Shown: positions 10,176 to 20,217, counted from the first letter of the stretch. The stretch: 38,748 bases of DNA from Serratia marcescens (GCA_015548865.1 JADMXW010000033.1:1-38748), one strand, 5' to 3'. Numbers and translations are program-made. The notes: generated from the letters alone by a model not told the origin.

Positions 10176-10229
10176 TTACAAAGCAGATCATTAAAATGCC
10201 CTCTTTGCCGTTTTAGGACGCCATTGATT

Positions 10230-11624
10230 ATGACTACCACCACCACGGAACTCCCCCAAACGGAAACGCCAACGACCGCGTCCCGTAACAGTGAATTGAT
10301 TTATCGTTTGGAAGATAGGCCGCCGTTAGCGCAAACGTTGTTTGCCGCCAGCCAGCATCTTTTAGCCATGTTTGTGGCGGTGATTACACCAGCCCTGCTG
10401 ATCTGCCAGGCGCTCGGTTTGCCCGCACAAGATACGCAACACATCATCAGCATGTCGCTGTTTGCGTCCGGCCTGGCATCCATTCTGCAAATCAAAACCT
10501 GGGGGCCGGTGGGGTCAGGTTTGCTCTCCATTCAAGGAACCAGCTTTAACTTTGTCACACCGTTAATCATGGGCGGTCTGGCGCTGAAAAACGGTGGCGC
10601 CGACGTGCCCACCATGATGGCAGCCCTGTTTGGTACCCTGATGGTAGCCTCTTTCACCGAAATCATTCTCTCCCGCTTCCTGCATCTGGCGCGCCGTATC
10701 ATTACGCCGCTGGTATCCGGAGTGGTCGTGATGATCATCGGCTTGTCGCTGATTCAAGTCGGATTAACATCGATCGGCGGCGGCTTTGCTGCAATGAACG
10801 ATCACACTTTTGGCGCTCCTAAGAATCTGGCGCTGGCCGCTATTGTTCTGCTGGTCATCATCTTGCTGAACCGTCAGCGTAACCCCTATTTGCGTGTTGC
10901 CTCTCTGGTGATTGCCATGGCCGTCGGGTATTTCGCTGCCTGGGCAATGGGCATGCTGCCGCAAGATACCTCAGCCACCCACACCTCGGCTATCATGATC
11001 CCCACGCCGCTTTATTACGGCCTTGGTTTTGACTGGAACCTGCTGATTCCGCTGATGCTGGTGTTTATGGTGACCTCGCTGGAAACCATTGGTGATATCA
11101 CCGCCACCTCTGACGTTTCCGAGCAGCCCGTTAGCGGCCCGCTTTACATGAAACGCCTGAAAGGCGGCGTGTTGGCTAACGGCATGAATTCTTGCCTGTC
11201 CGCCATCTTCAACACCTTCCCTAACTCCTGCTTCGGCCAGAACAACGGCGTTATCCAACTTACCGGCGTTGCCAGCCGCTACGTCGGCTTTGTGGTCGCG
11301 CTGATGCTGATTGTGCTGGGTTTGTTCCCGGCAGTCAGCGGCTTTGTACAACACATTCCTGAGCCTGTTCTGGGTGGCGCGACCATCGTGATGTTCGGTA
11401 CCATTGCCGCCTCTGGTGTGCGTATTGTTTCGCGCGAACAGTTAAACCGCCGAGCCATCATGATCATTGCGTTGTCGCTTGCCGTTGGCCTGGGCGTATC
11501 GCAACAGCCGCTGATTCTCCAATTCGCACCTGACTGGCTGAAGACACTGCTTTCCTCCGGCATTGCCGCTGGGGGCATCACTGCAATTGTTCTGAATCTT
11601 GTCTTTCCGCACGAAGAAAAATAA
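10230..11624 (+). CDS. xanP: Xanthine:proton symporter XanP (NCS2 family)
   Basis: 464 aa inner-membrane permease (E. coli 463) with a 14-helix NCS2 fold. Recognisable segments include [31 protein letters not shown] (the acidic helix 8 motif) and [19 protein letters not shown]. It imports xanthine with protons. ATG at 10230 is chosen over the frame opening at 10170 because that opening lies inside the operator/start region and the N-terminus resumes homology at [18 protein letters not shown] lies about 11 nt upstream. E. coli has gltS between recG and xanP; here there is none. Confidence 0.95.
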   Translation: MTTTTTELPQTETPTTASRNSELIYRLEDRPPLAQTLFAASQHLLAMFVAVITPALLICQALGLPAQDTQHIISMSLFASGLASILQIKTWGPVGSGLLSIQGTSFNFVTPLIMGGLALKNGGADVPTMMAALFGTLMVASFTEIILSRFLHLARRIITPLVSGVVVMIIGLSLIQVGLTSIGGGFAAMNDHTFGAPKNLALAAIVLLVIILLNRQRNPYLRVASLVIAMAVGYFAAWAMGMLPQDTSATHTSAIMIPTPLYYGLGFDWNLLIPLMLVFMVTSLETIGDITATSDVSEQPVSGPLYMKRLKGGVLANGMNSCLSAIFNTFPNSCFGQNNGVIQLTGVASRYVGFVVALMLIVLGLFPAVSGFVQHIPEPVLGGATIVMFGTIAASGVRIVSREQLNRRAIMIIALSLAVGLGVSQQPLILQFAPDWLKTLLSSGIAAGGITAIVLNLVFPHEEK

Positions 11625-11662
11625 AACCAAGCAGAGGCAATAGCTTCTAACTTGAGTATGAT

Positions 11663-11696
11663 AAAACGGCGAGTGTGTAACACTGGCCGTTTTTTT
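11663..11696 (+). terminator. Intrinsic terminator of xanP
   Basis: The outer stem AAAACGGC/GCCGTTTT encloses an inner AGTGT/ACACT hairpin and is followed by a run of T. It lies about 40 bp after the xanP stop. Confidence 0.9.
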
Positions 11697-11785
11697 ATTG
11701 TCTGTAACAGCGGTTAGGTATTGAGACGCGGGAAGAATTGCGGCATAACACAGGTACTCACGATGACAAGGCATGGACTGATACG

Positions 11786-13480
11786 ATGAAATTTCTCGGG
11801 AAACTACTGCTTACCTTGCTGTTGCTAGCCCTGTTGGTTTTGGTCATCGTTTACGTTGTATTGCAAACCCACTGGGCCGCAAACCGCGTCACCGCGTGGG
11901 TAAATGACAATACCGACTACCAGCTCACGCTGGGGAAAATCGAGCACAACTGGTCAGAAGCAGACCATATCGTGTTTAGTGATGTCACTTTTGGCATAAA
12001 AGGACAGCCTTTGACTGTGGCTGCACGCCAAATTTCCTTTGGTTTGAGCGCACGTCAACTGACGGAGCCACGCCACTTTGCCAGCCTGGAACTGGAAGGC
12101 GGTACGTTGAATCTGCTGCCTGAAAGCAGCATTGCCGTCCCATTCATGGCTGATGTGCTGCAATTACGCACCATGGCGCTGCAATCTCAGGATGGTGACT
12201 GGTCGTTGAACGGGCAGCAAATTAACGGCGGCATCACCCCCTGGCAACCGGAACCGGGGCATCTGCTCGGCACACAAGGTAGTTTTCAACTCAGCGCCCG
12301 CTCACTGCGTCTCAATGATGTTCCTGCCAGTCAGGTGCTGATTCAGGGCGAAATCAACAATAACCAGCTCAGGCTAACCAATTTTGGCGCAGACGTTGCG
12401 GGCGGCCAGTTAACCGGTAATGCCAGACGCGCAGAAGATGGAAGCTGGCAGGTGGACAACCTGCGCTTAAGCAATGTCCGTTTGCAAACCACTAAATCAT
12501 TGGAAGATTTTTGGCAGCCGGTGGCTGAACTGCCTTCGGTGGCGGTGTCCCGCTTTGATATGGTCGATGCCCGCATTGAAGGCCCCGGCTGGGCGTTTAG
12601 CGATCTTGACGTCACGCTACAAAATATCACTTTCCGCCAGCACAGTTGGGAAAGCGACGACGGAACGCTATCGTTTAATGCCAGCGATATCGTCAACGGT
12701 GGCATGCACCTGATTGATCCTATTGTTAACCTTGCTGTTTCACCGCAAGGGGTGGCAATTAAACAGTTTACAACCCGCTGGGAAGGCGGCTTGATGCGCA
12801 CTGATGGCATGTGGACGCGCAATAACCATCGTCTAACCTTGAATGAAGTCGTGGTCGCCGGTATGGAATACACCCTTCCCACTGACTGGCGTGACCGCTG
12901 GCAGAAGACATTACCGAACTGGCTGAGCGACGTTGAGGTGAAAAAGTTCCGCGCTAACCGTAATCTGCTCATCGATATCAACCCAGATTTCCCCTTCCAG
13001 CTCACCGCGCTGGACGGCTACGGTAATAACCTGGTGCTGGCGCGTCAGCACCAATGGGGCATCTGGCAGGGCACGCTGAACCTTAACGCCAGCGATGCCA
13101 CCTTTAACAAGCTTGACGTGCGCCGCCCATCGCTTGCGCTAAACGCAGGCGATGGGCAAATAGCCATTACCGAACTGAGCGCGTTTACGCAACGCGGTTT
13201 GCTCGAGGCTCAAGCCACTGTCGAGCAGCAGCCAGGCCGTGCGTTCACGCTCTCATTAAACGGACGTTCGGTACCGATGGATACGCTGACACACTGGGGC
13301 TGGCAACCCTCAGAGGCACTGCCCAGTGCCGACAGCAATCTGCAACTGCGCTTAACGGGAAATCTGGCCGCTAACACGCCGTTGAAACCGACGCTGAATG
13401 GCCTGTTACAAGGGACCACCAGCGACGGCACCAGCGTAAGACAGCAGATTCAGCACGGAGAGGTGAGCACCGCGCACTAA
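11786..13480 (+). CDS. yicH: AsmA-family inner-membrane protein YicH
   Basis: 564 aa. One N-terminal membrane helix (FLGKLLLTLLLLALLVLVIVYVVL) is followed by a long periplasmic beta-rich AsmA-type domain, consistent with repeating beta-groove proteins that bridge the periplasm. Segments such as TEPRHF, LNDVPASQVLI, DGSWQV and RRPSLAL match E. coli YicH. Homology starts at MKFLGKLLL (11786), not at the earlier in-frame ATG. AsmA-like proteins are implicated in phospholipid transport or envelope homeostasis; the exact role of YicH is not established. It converges on fabY with a 12-bp gap and no visible terminator. Confidence 0.88.
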   Translation: MKFLGKLLLTLLLLALLVLVIVYVVLQTHWAANRVTAWVNDNTDYQLTLGKIEHNWSEADHIVFSDVTFGIKGQPLTVAARQISFGLSARQLTEPRHFASLELEGGTLNLLPESSIAVPFMADVLQLRTMALQSQDGDWSLNGQQINGGITPWQPEPGHLLGTQGSFQLSARSLRLNDVPASQVLIQGEINNNQLRLTNFGADVAGGQLTGNARRAEDGSWQVDNLRLSNVRLQTTKSLEDFWQPVAELPSVAVSRFDMVDARIEGPGWAFSDLDVTLQNITFRQHSWESDDGTLSFNASDIVNGGMHLIDPIVNLAVSPQGVAIKQFTTRWEGGLMRTDGMWTRNNHRLTLNEVVVAGMEYTLPTDWRDRWQKTLPNWLSDVEVKKFRANRNLLIDINPDFPFQLTALDGYGNNLVLARQHQWGIWQGTLNLNASDATFNKLDVRRPSLALNAGDGQIAITELSAFTQRGLLEAQATVEQQPGRAFTLSLNGRSVPMDTLTHWGWQPSEALPSADSNLQLRLTGNLAANTPLKPTLNGLLQGTTSDGTSVRQQIQHGEVSTAH

Positions 13481-13492
13481 TGGTCGTAACGG

Positions 13493-14434
13493 CTACCCCG
13501 CTTCCGAGCCGCCCTTTTCCAGGGGATCGGCAGGTTGCGCGGGTAGCACGATGTAGACCCCTTCAAACACCGCGCCAGCTTTGTCATCGCCAAACAACTC
13601 TACGTCCAGTTGGACCCGCGCTTTTAGCCCGCGAGCCAGACGCGTAAGGTTGCCGCTCAGAGAGCCAAGGCAGGCCACTGCGCTGGGGCGGCCGGTAATG
13701 GGTGAACTGTAGCGAATATGCGCATCGGCAAGAATAATCGTTCCCCCGAGATGCCGTTCACGCAGTAATAGCCAAATCAGCCCCCATCCGGTTAATGTTG
13801 CTAACGAAAACAAGCTACCAGCAAACAGCGTATGGTGCGGATTCTGATTACCCGTTTCCGGCATGGTGGTAATAAATTTTTGCCCGGTATATTGGGTGAT
13901 CCGTACTCCCATTTTCTCACTGAGAGGAATATGGTTATACCAAGCCTGCTGCAATTGAGCGCACCAGTCAGGTCGATGCAGAATGTCATCCAAAGTGGCA
14001 ATAGGTTTGATCATCAGAAAATGGCGCACGGGCGTGGTTTGCGGCGCACTGATCTCCCCTTGCAAAGAAAAACCCAGCTTGGTAAAGAAATCTACGGCAT
14101 CTTCACGCGCGCTGCATACCACGCGCTTAACGCCTTCCTGACGCGCGACGGATTCCAGCGTCATCGCCACTAGCGTACCCAGTCCTTTGTATCGCACGCT
14201 GGGATGCACAGCCATAAAGCGAATAGCCGCTTCATTGTCAGCATTGATGGAGAGGCGTCCAATGGCCACCAACCGCCCTTGCTCATCCACCACGGTCTGG
14301 TGATGCGCCAACGCATCATAGGCATCCCGTTCTGAACCTAAGGGCTGATGCAATGGCTTACGCAGCATCTCCCAGCGAAACTGGTAGTAAGCATCCATTT
14401 CTTCAGCGGTTTCAGGCACTCTCAGGTGATACAT
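13493..14434 (-). CDS. fabY: Fatty acid initiation protein FabY/YiiD (GNAT plus hotdog thioesterase-like domains)
   Basis: 313 aa from this start. The N-terminal GNAT acetyltransferase domain (residues ~1-150; [22 protein letters not shown] is the acetyl-CoA loop) is fused to a YiiD-type hotdog domain with [22 protein letters not shown]. It closely matches E. coli YiiD, described as an alternative acetoacetyl-ACP-forming initiation factor. Start choice: AAGGAGG is well placed before ATG at 14434 (MYHLRVPE). An upstream in-frame ATG at 14506 overlaps the dtd stop and would add 24 poorly conserved residues, similar in length to the E. coli annotated N-terminus. Translation may be coupled to dtd. 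Confidence 0.9.
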   Translation of the reverse strand: MYHLRVPETAEEMDAYYQFRWEMLRKPLHQPLGSERDAYDALAHHQTVVDEQGRLVAIGRLSINADNEAAIRFMAVHPSVRYKGLGTLVAMTLESVARQEGVKRVVCSAREDAVDFFTKLGFSLQGEISAPQTTPVRHFLMIKPIATLDDILHRPDWCAQLQQAWYNHIPLSEKMGVRITQYTGQKFITTMPETGNQNPHHTLFAGSLFSLATLTGWGLIWLLLRERHLGGTIILADAHIRYSSPITGRPSAVACLGSLSGNLTRLARGLKARVQLDVELFGDDKAGAVFEGVYIVLPAQPADPLEKGGSEAG

Positions 14435-14505
14435 TCCCACCCCCTCCTTCCGATTGGCTGTACTGAGCACAGGTGACAATGGGCGCGCAGACGCGCAAGG
14501 CATCA

Positions 14506-14943
14506 TCACACCTGAAGCCAGAAAGTGACTGGCCCGTCGTTAACCAACGCAACCTGCATATCTGCCGCAAAGCGACCGGTTTCTGTGTGTGTGCCTCGTT
14601 CGCGAGACTGAGCAACGAAATACTGATAAAGCCTGTCGGCCTCGGCGGGGTCTGCACCACGGGAAAAACTGGGACGCATGCCTTTTTGCGTATCTGCCGC
14701 CAACGTGAACTGCGATACAACCAACAGACTGCCCCCGGTTTGCTGCACGTTAAGATTCATCTTGCCATGATCATCGCTGAAGATACGATAACCGAGCACG
14801 CGCTCGCACAACCGTGCCGCTTTTCGTTCATCATCGCCTTGCTCGACGCCTAACAGCACCAACAAACCGCCCGCGATCTCCCCAACAAGGGTATTTTCCA
14901 CCGTCACACTGGCGCTGGTAACACGCTGAATTAACGCAATCAT
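14506..14943 (-). CDS. dtd: D-aminoacyl-tRNA deacylase
   Basis: 145 aa, the same length as E. coli Dtd. It carries the active-site segments [22 protein letters not shown] (containing SQFTL) and the C-terminal NDGPVTFWL (Gly-cisPro region). It hydrolyses D-aminoacyl-tRNA and glycyl-tRNA-Ala as proofreading. ATG at 14943 (MIALIQRV) is set by homology, with AGGAG about 11 nt upstream. It lies directly after yihX; the yihY gene that separates them in E. coli is absent. Confidence 0.96.
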   Translation of the reverse strand: MIALIQRVTSASVTVENTLVGEIAGGLLVLLGVEQGDDERKAARLCERVLGYRIFSDDHGKMNLNVQQTGGSLLVVSQFTLAADTQKGMRPSFSRGADPAEADRLYQYFVAQSRERGTHTETGRFAADMQVALVNDGPVTFWLQV

Positions 14944-15044
14944 AAACGACAATCACTCCTGAACCGCTGTTTTTATAATCAAAATACAACAAGAAATACC
15001 CACCGTTTTTATCACAGCTTATGTGGGTTAGCGAAGGTATTGTG

Positions 15045-15650
15045 CTAAGGGGAAAGAGGATGTTCGGCAAAAAACTGAGGCACCGTATCACGGTCAGTCA
15101 CCAAAATACTTTGGATCCCCAACGCCTGCGCCGCTGCAATATTTTGCTCATTATCATCGAAGAATATCGTTTGCTCAGGTGTCACCTGCTCTTGCGCCAG
15201 TACATACTGATAGATTCTCGCTTCTGGCTTACGCATCCCGATATCCTGCGACAGATAGAGACGATCGGCTGCAACAGCCACCTCAGGGAACAGGGCTGGC
15301 CAGTGAGCACAGTGCAGGCGATTGGTATTGGACAAAATAACGGCACGGTGCCCCTGCTGGCGCAATTGCTTCATCATATCCAGTATCTCAGGGCGTAACG
15401 CAACAAAAATCGCCTGCCAGCCTGCAGTAAACTGTTCATAGCTCAACAACATGCCCATTTCTTGACTCAGCCGAGCACCAAATTCTTCATCGCTGATCTC
15501 ACCCCGCTCATGCAATTCAAAGGCTTCATCCATCTTGAAGCGCTCTTTCAGCGTGGCGAGTGGCACACCGCTGAGATTGCTCCACACGCCCAACACGCGG
15601 TTGAAATCGATATCAATGACAACGTTACCTAAATCAAAGATATAAAGCAT
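15045..15650 (-). CDS. yihX: HAD-family alpha-D-glucose-1-phosphate phosphatase YihX
   Basis: 201 aa HAD phosphatase: DLGN motif I at residues 6-9 (variant of DxDx, nucleophile Asp6), SNTN motif II, KPEARIY motif III with the conserved Lys, and FFDDN motif IV. It matches E. coli YihX, which dephosphorylates glucose-1-phosphate. A strong GGAGG lies 5 nt before ATG. A weak inverted repeat (ACCCAC/GTGGGT, 14998-15028) may terminate the transcript before dtd. Confidence 0.95.
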   Translation of the reverse strand: MLYIFDLGNVVIDIDFNRVLGVWSNLSGVPLATLKERFKMDEAFELHERGEISDEEFGARLSQEMGMLLSYEQFTAGWQAIFVALRPEILDMMKQLRQQGHRAVILSNTNRLHCAHWPALFPEVAVAADRLYLSQDIGMRKPEARIYQYVLAQEQVTPEQTIFFDDNEQNIAAAQALGIQSILVTDRDTVPQFFAEHPLSP

Positions 15651-15792
15651 TTCGCCCTCCAGACGTCATGGTTGTTTTTCCACTGTAGCGGGAAACATGA
15701 CGGCTGAATAGGGAGGAACATAACTAAAACGTATACGAAATACTCAAGGTTGGCAGCAAAGGAAGCGGCGCTCCGCCTCTCGGGCAGGAAAA
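15651..15792. other. Intergenic, yihX to MmyB-like regulator
   Basis: 142 bp between two minus-strand genes, holding yihX upstream sequence. Only a weak GC-rich inverted repeat (near 15761-15780) is visible; I see no gene. Confidence 0.4.
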
Positions 15793-16608
15793 TCAGACCG
15801 ATAAAGCTTCTGCATCCCCTTCAAGTGGTTGATAAATAACCAACCGCAAACTGCGGTCTTCATCAAGCAAGAAAGTCGCATGCTCAAAGACAAGGGGAGG
15901 TCGTCCCTCAATGGAAAAACACCGCTGACCATGACCACAATGATGAACATCATGGCAACGCCAGAGCGCGGCAAACTGCGGCGATGCCTGTATTAATGCT
16001 TCAACGAGCGCTTTCACCTCATCATGCTCGGGTACGAGTGCAAAATCACGCCGAAAACTAGCGACAATAGCAGGTGCCTGGTGCGGCCAATCAATGAAGC
16101 GAGCAGCAAGCTCTGTATCAGTAAACAACATCCACAGCATATTGCGTGTCTGTGGTGATTGGGCACTAAAACCAAACAGTTTATCGGAAGCGTCGTTCCA
16201 TCCAAGCACATCCCAGTACAGATTAAGTACGTGTGCTGGGCGCGGATCAATACCATCCAGAAGGCGATGAAGAAATCCGGGCAACGTACGGGGGCGAGGT
16301 GAAGGTATAGGCAACGGATGCTGGCCCGTCAGTAAGAACAGATATTGACGTTGAGTCGCATCGAATTGTAGCACATCTGCAATCCGTTCGAGGACAGCGG
16401 ACGATACCTGGATATCGCGCCCCTGTTCAAGCCAGGTGTACCATGTGAGACCAACACCGGCGAGTACCGCAACTTCTTCACGCCTCAGCCCAGGAGTCCG
16501 TCGACGATTTCCTCCAGGCAATCCCAGCGCCTGTGGGATGAGGCTTTCGCGCCGACGTCGTAAGAAATCAGCAAGTTCTTTATTGGTGCGTTCGAGGCGT
16601 GAATCCAT
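15793..16608 (-). CDS. XRE-family regulator with MmyB-like ligand-binding domain
   Basis: 271 aa. An N-terminal helix-turn-helix (residues ~7-85) contains RRTPGLRREEVAVLAGVGLTWYTWLEQGRDI, typical of the MmyB-type subgroup. The C-terminal PAS-like ligand domain has the WDVLGWNDASDKLFG signature. Such regulators usually control an adjacent divergent gene in response to a small hydrophobic ligand. Here the divergent gene is an MFS exporter 125 bp away with an inverted repeat between them. GGGGAG precedes the ATG. The ligand is unknown. Confidence 0.85.
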   Translation of the reverse strand: MDSRLERTNKELADFLRRRRESLIPQALGLPGGNRRRTPGLRREEVAVLAGVGLTWYTWLEQGRDIQVSSAVLERIADVLQFDATQRQYLFLLTGQHPLPIPSPRPRTLPGFLHRLLDGIDPRPAHVLNLYWDVLGWNDASDKLFGFSAQSPQTRNMLWMLFTDTELAARFIDWPHQAPAIVASFRRDFALVPEHDEVKALVEALIQASPQFAALWRCHDVHHCGHGQRCFSIEGRPPLVFEHATFLLDEDRSLRLVIYQPLEGDAEALSV

Positions 16609-16657
16609 TGAGTGCTCCCCAAATGACCTCGCGATTGGCCATTGCCCTAAGTAATAG

Positions 16658-16679
16658 TGTAACTGGCTATATAGTAACA
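16658..16679. promoter_or_regulatory. Candidate operator between regulator and MFS gene
   Basis: Inverted repeat TGTAACT-N8-AGTAACA (6 of 7 pairs) lies 50 bp before the regulator start and 55 bp before the exporter start. This position suits control of both promoters by the XRE/MmyB-like protein. Confidence 0.45.
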
Positions 16680-16733
16680 GAATAAAAAACGGAGCAGAGT
16701 GAAGAAATTGTCATCAACTCAGGTCGTCATACC

Positions 16734-18194
16734 ATGTCTTGTTATGCTGAAATTCATCGCCCCCCTTGCTCGACTCCAGGGCTTTCCACCAAAGAGCTTA
16801 CCGTTTTATTCAGTGGCGCTTTCGCGGTGGTGTTCGACGTATTTGTCGTCAACCTGGCCATTCCGTCTCTGCAAATTGACCTGGGCGCCAACCTGGCCGA
16901 AAGTAGTCTGGTGGTTGCAGTATATGCACTTACCTTTGGGAGTTGCCTGATCATCGGAGGGCGTCTAGGCGATCGCTATGGACGCCAGCGTACATTTATC
17001 CTTGGTATGGTAGGTTTTGCATTCACTTCTCTCGGATGCGGTCTCGCTCCTACGCTGCCTTTTCTGGTTATCACTCGGTTATTACAGGGGATGTGTGCGG
17101 CGCTGTTATTCCCCCAAATCTACGCATTGTTACATGTGCTGTACGACGAATCTGGCCGCGCCCGCGCTTTTAGCATACTGGGTATGACTTTGGGTTTTGC
17201 AGCTATTACAGGCCAGTTACTTGGTGGGATGATGGTGTGGATTAACCTGTTCGGTCTTGGTTGGCGCCTCGTTTTTCTGGTAAACCTGCCGTTTGGTCTT
17301 GTTATCGCCCTATTGGCACGAACCGTGCCAGAATCACACGGCCCAGCAACCAGGCTGGATCTATTAGGTGCATTTCTCATCACCAGCAGTCTGAGCATGT
17401 TATTGGTTTCGTTATTAGAAGGACCAACTCAGGGATGGCCCACCTGGAGTATCGTTAGCCTCATAAGCTCCCCCTGCATTGGTATGCTGTTTATCATTTG
17501 GGAACATCATCTCAAACGCCGTGGCAACATCCCCTTGATTAATCTGGCTCTGTTCACCGAACGCCACTTCTCATTAGCATTGATCGCGGTACTATTGGTC
17601 TACTCGACGCCAGCCTCTCTGTTCCTGTGTTTCTCGATGACATTACAAAACGGACTGGGTGTAACACCGCTAATGGTGGGTACGTTACTCACCCCAATGA
17701 GCGTCGGCTTTATCCTGGCGTCTTTTGCGATGCCACGACTGCCCACGCATTTTGGCACGGGCACGATGATCTGTGGCTTGATGCTGTATACCGCAGGTTT
17801 CCTTTGGTTGGCCTGGGAAACACCGAACCTGAGTAGTGTGGCATTACCACACTTAAGTTATCTGGCGGGCATGGTTGCTTTCGGCTTTGGTCAGGGGCTT
17901 TCTGGGCCGCCTTTACTCAACCTCGCTATAGGCACCGTCGCCAAGACACACGCCGGAATGGCCAGTGGCATCATCTCTACAGCACAACAACTCGGCATGG
18001 CAATTGGCGTCGCTTCAGGTGGCATGCTCTTCACGGCAGCTCTGGCAGCCCCAGGCAGCACCTCACAGACTGAACATTATATGCAGGCACTGGCCATCAC
18101 ACTTTACGGGAACGCACTGCTCACGCTTATTGCAACGGCATTAATTGTCATTTTGCAGCGGCTAGCACGAAGTGAAAAAAGGCAGGGCGCCTGA
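16734..18194 (+). CDS. MFS drug-exporter-like transporter, DHA2 (14-helix) type
   Basis: 486 aa integral inner-membrane protein with about 14 predicted helices. The MFS motif A variant GGRLGDRYGRQR lies after helix 2, an acidic residue (FDVFVVNLAIP) sits in helix 1, and the motif C-like GFAAITGQLLGG lies in helix 5. This fits proton-driven exporters of the EmrB/QacA group. The substrate cannot be read from sequence. The likely regulator is the divergent MmyB-like protein. The start is uncertain: ATG at 16734 has only a weak AGG upstream and the first ~15 residues are atypical. The end of the gene contains the typA terminator. Confidence 0.85.
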   Translation: MSCYAEIHRPPCSTPGLSTKELTVLFSGAFAVVFDVFVVNLAIPSLQIDLGANLAESSLVVAVYALTFGSCLIIGGRLGDRYGRQRTFILGMVGFAFTSLGCGLAPTLPFLVITRLLQGMCAALLFPQIYALLHVLYDESGRARAFSILGMTLGFAAITGQLLGGMMVWINLFGLGWRLVFLVNLPFGLVIALLARTVPESHGPATRLDLLGAFLITSSLSMLLVSLLEGPTQGWPTWSIVSLISSPCIGMLFIIWEHHLKRRGNIPLINLALFTERHFSLALIAVLLVYSTPASLFLCFSMTLQNGLGVTPLMVGTLLTPMSVGFILASFAMPRLPTHFGTGTMICGLMLYTAGFLWLAWETPNLSSVALPHLSYLAGMVAFGFGQGLSGPPLLNLAIGTVAKTHAGMASGIISTAQQLGMAIGVASGGMLFTAALAAPGSTSQTEHYMQALAITLYGNALLTLIATALIVILQRLARSEKRQGA

Positions 18195-18204
18195 AAGCGC
18201 CCTG
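18175..18204 (-). terminator. typA terminator embedded in the MFS gene end
   Basis: A perfect 8-bp stem CAGGGCGC/GCGCCCTG with a 6-nt loop is followed on the minus strand by CC and six T. It spans the last codons and stop of the plus-strand transporter gene and lies 26 bp after the typA stop. Confidence 0.85.
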
Positions 18205-18229
18205 GAACGGTTTTGTAAAGAGCGGCAGA

Positions 18230-20053
18230 TTAGCCCTCTTTTGGCCCGCGGTTGGCGCGACGGCGATCGTTTTCAGTCAGGTGACGTTTACGCAAACGAA
18301 TAGACTGCGGAGTCACTTCAACCAATTCATCGTCATCGATAAATTCCAACGCTTGCTCCAGCGACATTTTCACGGCCGGAACCAGTACGGTCGCTTCATC
18401 AGTACCAGAAGCACGCATGTTGGTCAGTTTCTTACCCGTCAGGCAGTTGACCGTCAGGTCATTGGAGCGCGTGTGAATGCCAATAATCTGGCCTTCATAC
18501 ACTTCTGCACCATGGCCCAGGAACAACTTACCGCGTTCCTGCAGGCTGAACAGCGCATAGGCTACCGCTTTACCCTGACCGTTGGAGATCAGCACGCCGT
18601 TCTGACGCTGGCCAATATCACCTGGACGCACGTCGTCGTAATGACTAAAAGTGGAGTACAGCAGACCGGTACCCGACGTCATGGTCATAAAGTCGGTACG
18701 GAAACCGATTAAACCACGACTAGGAATGATGTAGTCCAGACGCACACGACCTTTGCCATCCGGGTTCATGTCACGCATTTCGCCTTTACGCAGGCCCAGC
18801 GCTTCCATGACGGAACCTTGATGCTGATCTTCGATATCAACGGTAACTTGTTCGAACGGTTCCTGACGGCGACCGTCGATTTCACGGAAAATAACTTTCG
18901 GACGAGATACCGCCAGTTCAAAACCTTCACGGCGCATGTTTTCGATCAGCACGGAGAGGTGCAGTTCACCACGGCCTGACACACGGAAAGTATCCGGGTC
19001 TTCAGTTTCTTCTACGCGCAGTGCCACGTTGTGCACCAGTTCTTTCTTCAGACGATCCAGAATCTGACGCGAAGTCACGAACTTGCCTTCTTTTCCGCAG
19101 AACGGCGAGGTGTTAACCCCGAAAGACATGGTTACGGTCGGCTCATCCACAGACAACGGCGGTAGTGCTTCCACGTTAGCTGTATCACAGATGGTATCGG
19201 AAATGTTCAGTTCACCCAAACCGGTGATAGCAATGATATCGCCTGCTTCTGCCACTTCAGATTCGATACGTTGCAAGCCCAAATGGCCCAACACCTGGCC
19301 AACTTTACCGTTACGGCGTTTACCTTCCGCATCGATAATCGTCACTTGCTGGTTCGGTTTAACGCGACCGCGTTTAATACGGCCAATACCGATAACCCCC
19401 ACGTAGCTGTTGTAGTCCAACTGGGAGATTTGCATTTGCAGCGGGCCGTCCAGATCGACGTTTGGCGCTTCAACGTGTTTGACGATCGCTTCGAACAGCG
19501 GCGTCATATCTTCCGCCATCTCTTCGTGATCCAAACCGGCGATACCCATCAACGCAGACGCGTAAACGATAGGGAAGTCCAGTTGCTCATCTGTCGCACC
19601 CAGGTTGACGAACAGATCGAACACCTGATCGACGACCCAGTCAGGACGTGCGCCCGGACGGTCAACTTTATTGATGACCACAATCGGTTTCAGGCCATAG
19701 GCAAAAGCTTTTTGGGTAACGAAACGGGTCTGGGGCATCGGGCCGTCCATTGCGTCTACCAGCAGCAGCACAGAGTCGACCATGGACATTACACGCTCCA
19801 CTTCACCACCGAAGTCGGCGTGTCCTGGGGTGTCAACGATATTGATACGGTAATCTCTCCAGTTAATGGCGGTGTTTTTCGCCAGAATGGTGATACCGCG
19901 TTCTTTTTCCAGATCGTTGGAATCCATGACGCGCTCAGTGGCATCATTTCGTTCACCCAATGTTCCAGATTGTTGTAGCAGCTTGTCAACCAGGGTTGTT
20001 TTCCCATGGTCAACGTGCGCAATAATAGCAATGTTACGCAAATTCTCGATCAC
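18230..20053 (-). CDS. typA: Ribosome-associated GTPase BipA/TypA
   Basis: 607 aa, identical in length to E. coli BipA. GTPase motifs: G1 AHVDHGKTT (residues 12-20), G2 RGITI, G3 [12 protein letters not shown]4 NKVD. EF-G-like domains and the BipA-specific C-terminus (ending [11 protein letters not shown]) follow. It acts on 50S assembly and stress or cold adaptation. It is transcribed divergently from glnA, as in E. coli. Confidence 0.97.
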   Translation of the reverse strand: MIENLRNIAIIAHVDHGKTTLVDKLLQQSGTLGERNDATERVMDSNDLEKERGITILAKNTAINWRDYRINIVDTPGHADFGGEVERVMSMVDSVLLLVDAMDGPMPQTRFVTQKAFAYGLKPIVVINKVDRPGARPDWVVDQVFDLFVNLGATDEQLDFPIVYASALMGIAGLDHEEMAEDMTPLFEAIVKHVEAPNVDLDGPLQMQISQLDYNSYVGVIGIGRIKRGRVKPNQQVTIIDAEGKRRNGKVGQVLGHLGLQRIESEVAEAGDIIAITGLGELNISDTICDTANVEALPPLSVDEPTVTMSFGVNTSPFCGKEGKFVTSRQILDRLKKELVHNVALRVEETEDPDTFRVSGRGELHLSVLIENMRREGFELAVSRPKVIFREIDGRRQEPFEQVTVDIEDQHQGSVMEALGLRKGEMRDMNPDGKGRVRLDYIIPSRGLIGFRTDFMTMTSGTGLLYSTFSHYDDVRPGDIGQRQNGVLISNGQGKAVAYALFSLQERGKLFLGHGAEVYEGQIIGIHTRSNDLTVNCLTGKKLTNMRASGTDEATVLVPAVKMSLEQALEFIDDDELVEVTPQSIRLRKRHLTENDRRRANRGPKEG

Positions 20054-20086
20054 AGCTTTGCCTCAGGCATTTAGAAATAGCGCGCT

Positions 20087-20114
20087 ATTGTACACGGATT
20101 AAGCGAGGGACCAA
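20087..20114 (-). promoter_or_regulatory. Probable sigma-70 promoter of typA
   Basis: On the minus strand, TTGGTC (-35) and TACAAT (-10) are separated by 16 bp. The start site would lie about 28 nt before the typA ATG. Confidence 0.5.
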
Positions 20115-20160
20115 ACAAGATCACACTCCTAAGCGATAAACAACCCAAGGGTGCTTGCTT

Positions 20161-20176
20161 TGTGATCCCTTTCACG
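20161..20176 (+). promoter_or_regulatory. CRP-like site upstream of glnA
   Basis: TGTGATCCCTTTCACG matches TGTGA-N6-TCACA at 9 of 10 fixed positions. E. coli glnA has a CRP-dependent upstream promoter (glnAp1), so this probably serves the same role. Confidence 0.6.
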
Positions 20177-20217
20177 GTGCAACGACGCAGAGAAAGTAAA
20201 CAAACGCACACAAACAG

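Noticed and set aside
14998-15028. ACCCAC/GTGGGT inverted repeat between yihX and dtd
   Set aside because: Six-bp stem with a 19-nt loop and an interrupted T stretch; too weak to call a terminator.
19271-19978. 235-codon plus-strand frame within typA
   Set aside because: Shadow frame antisense to a core GTPase gene; composition is unnatural.
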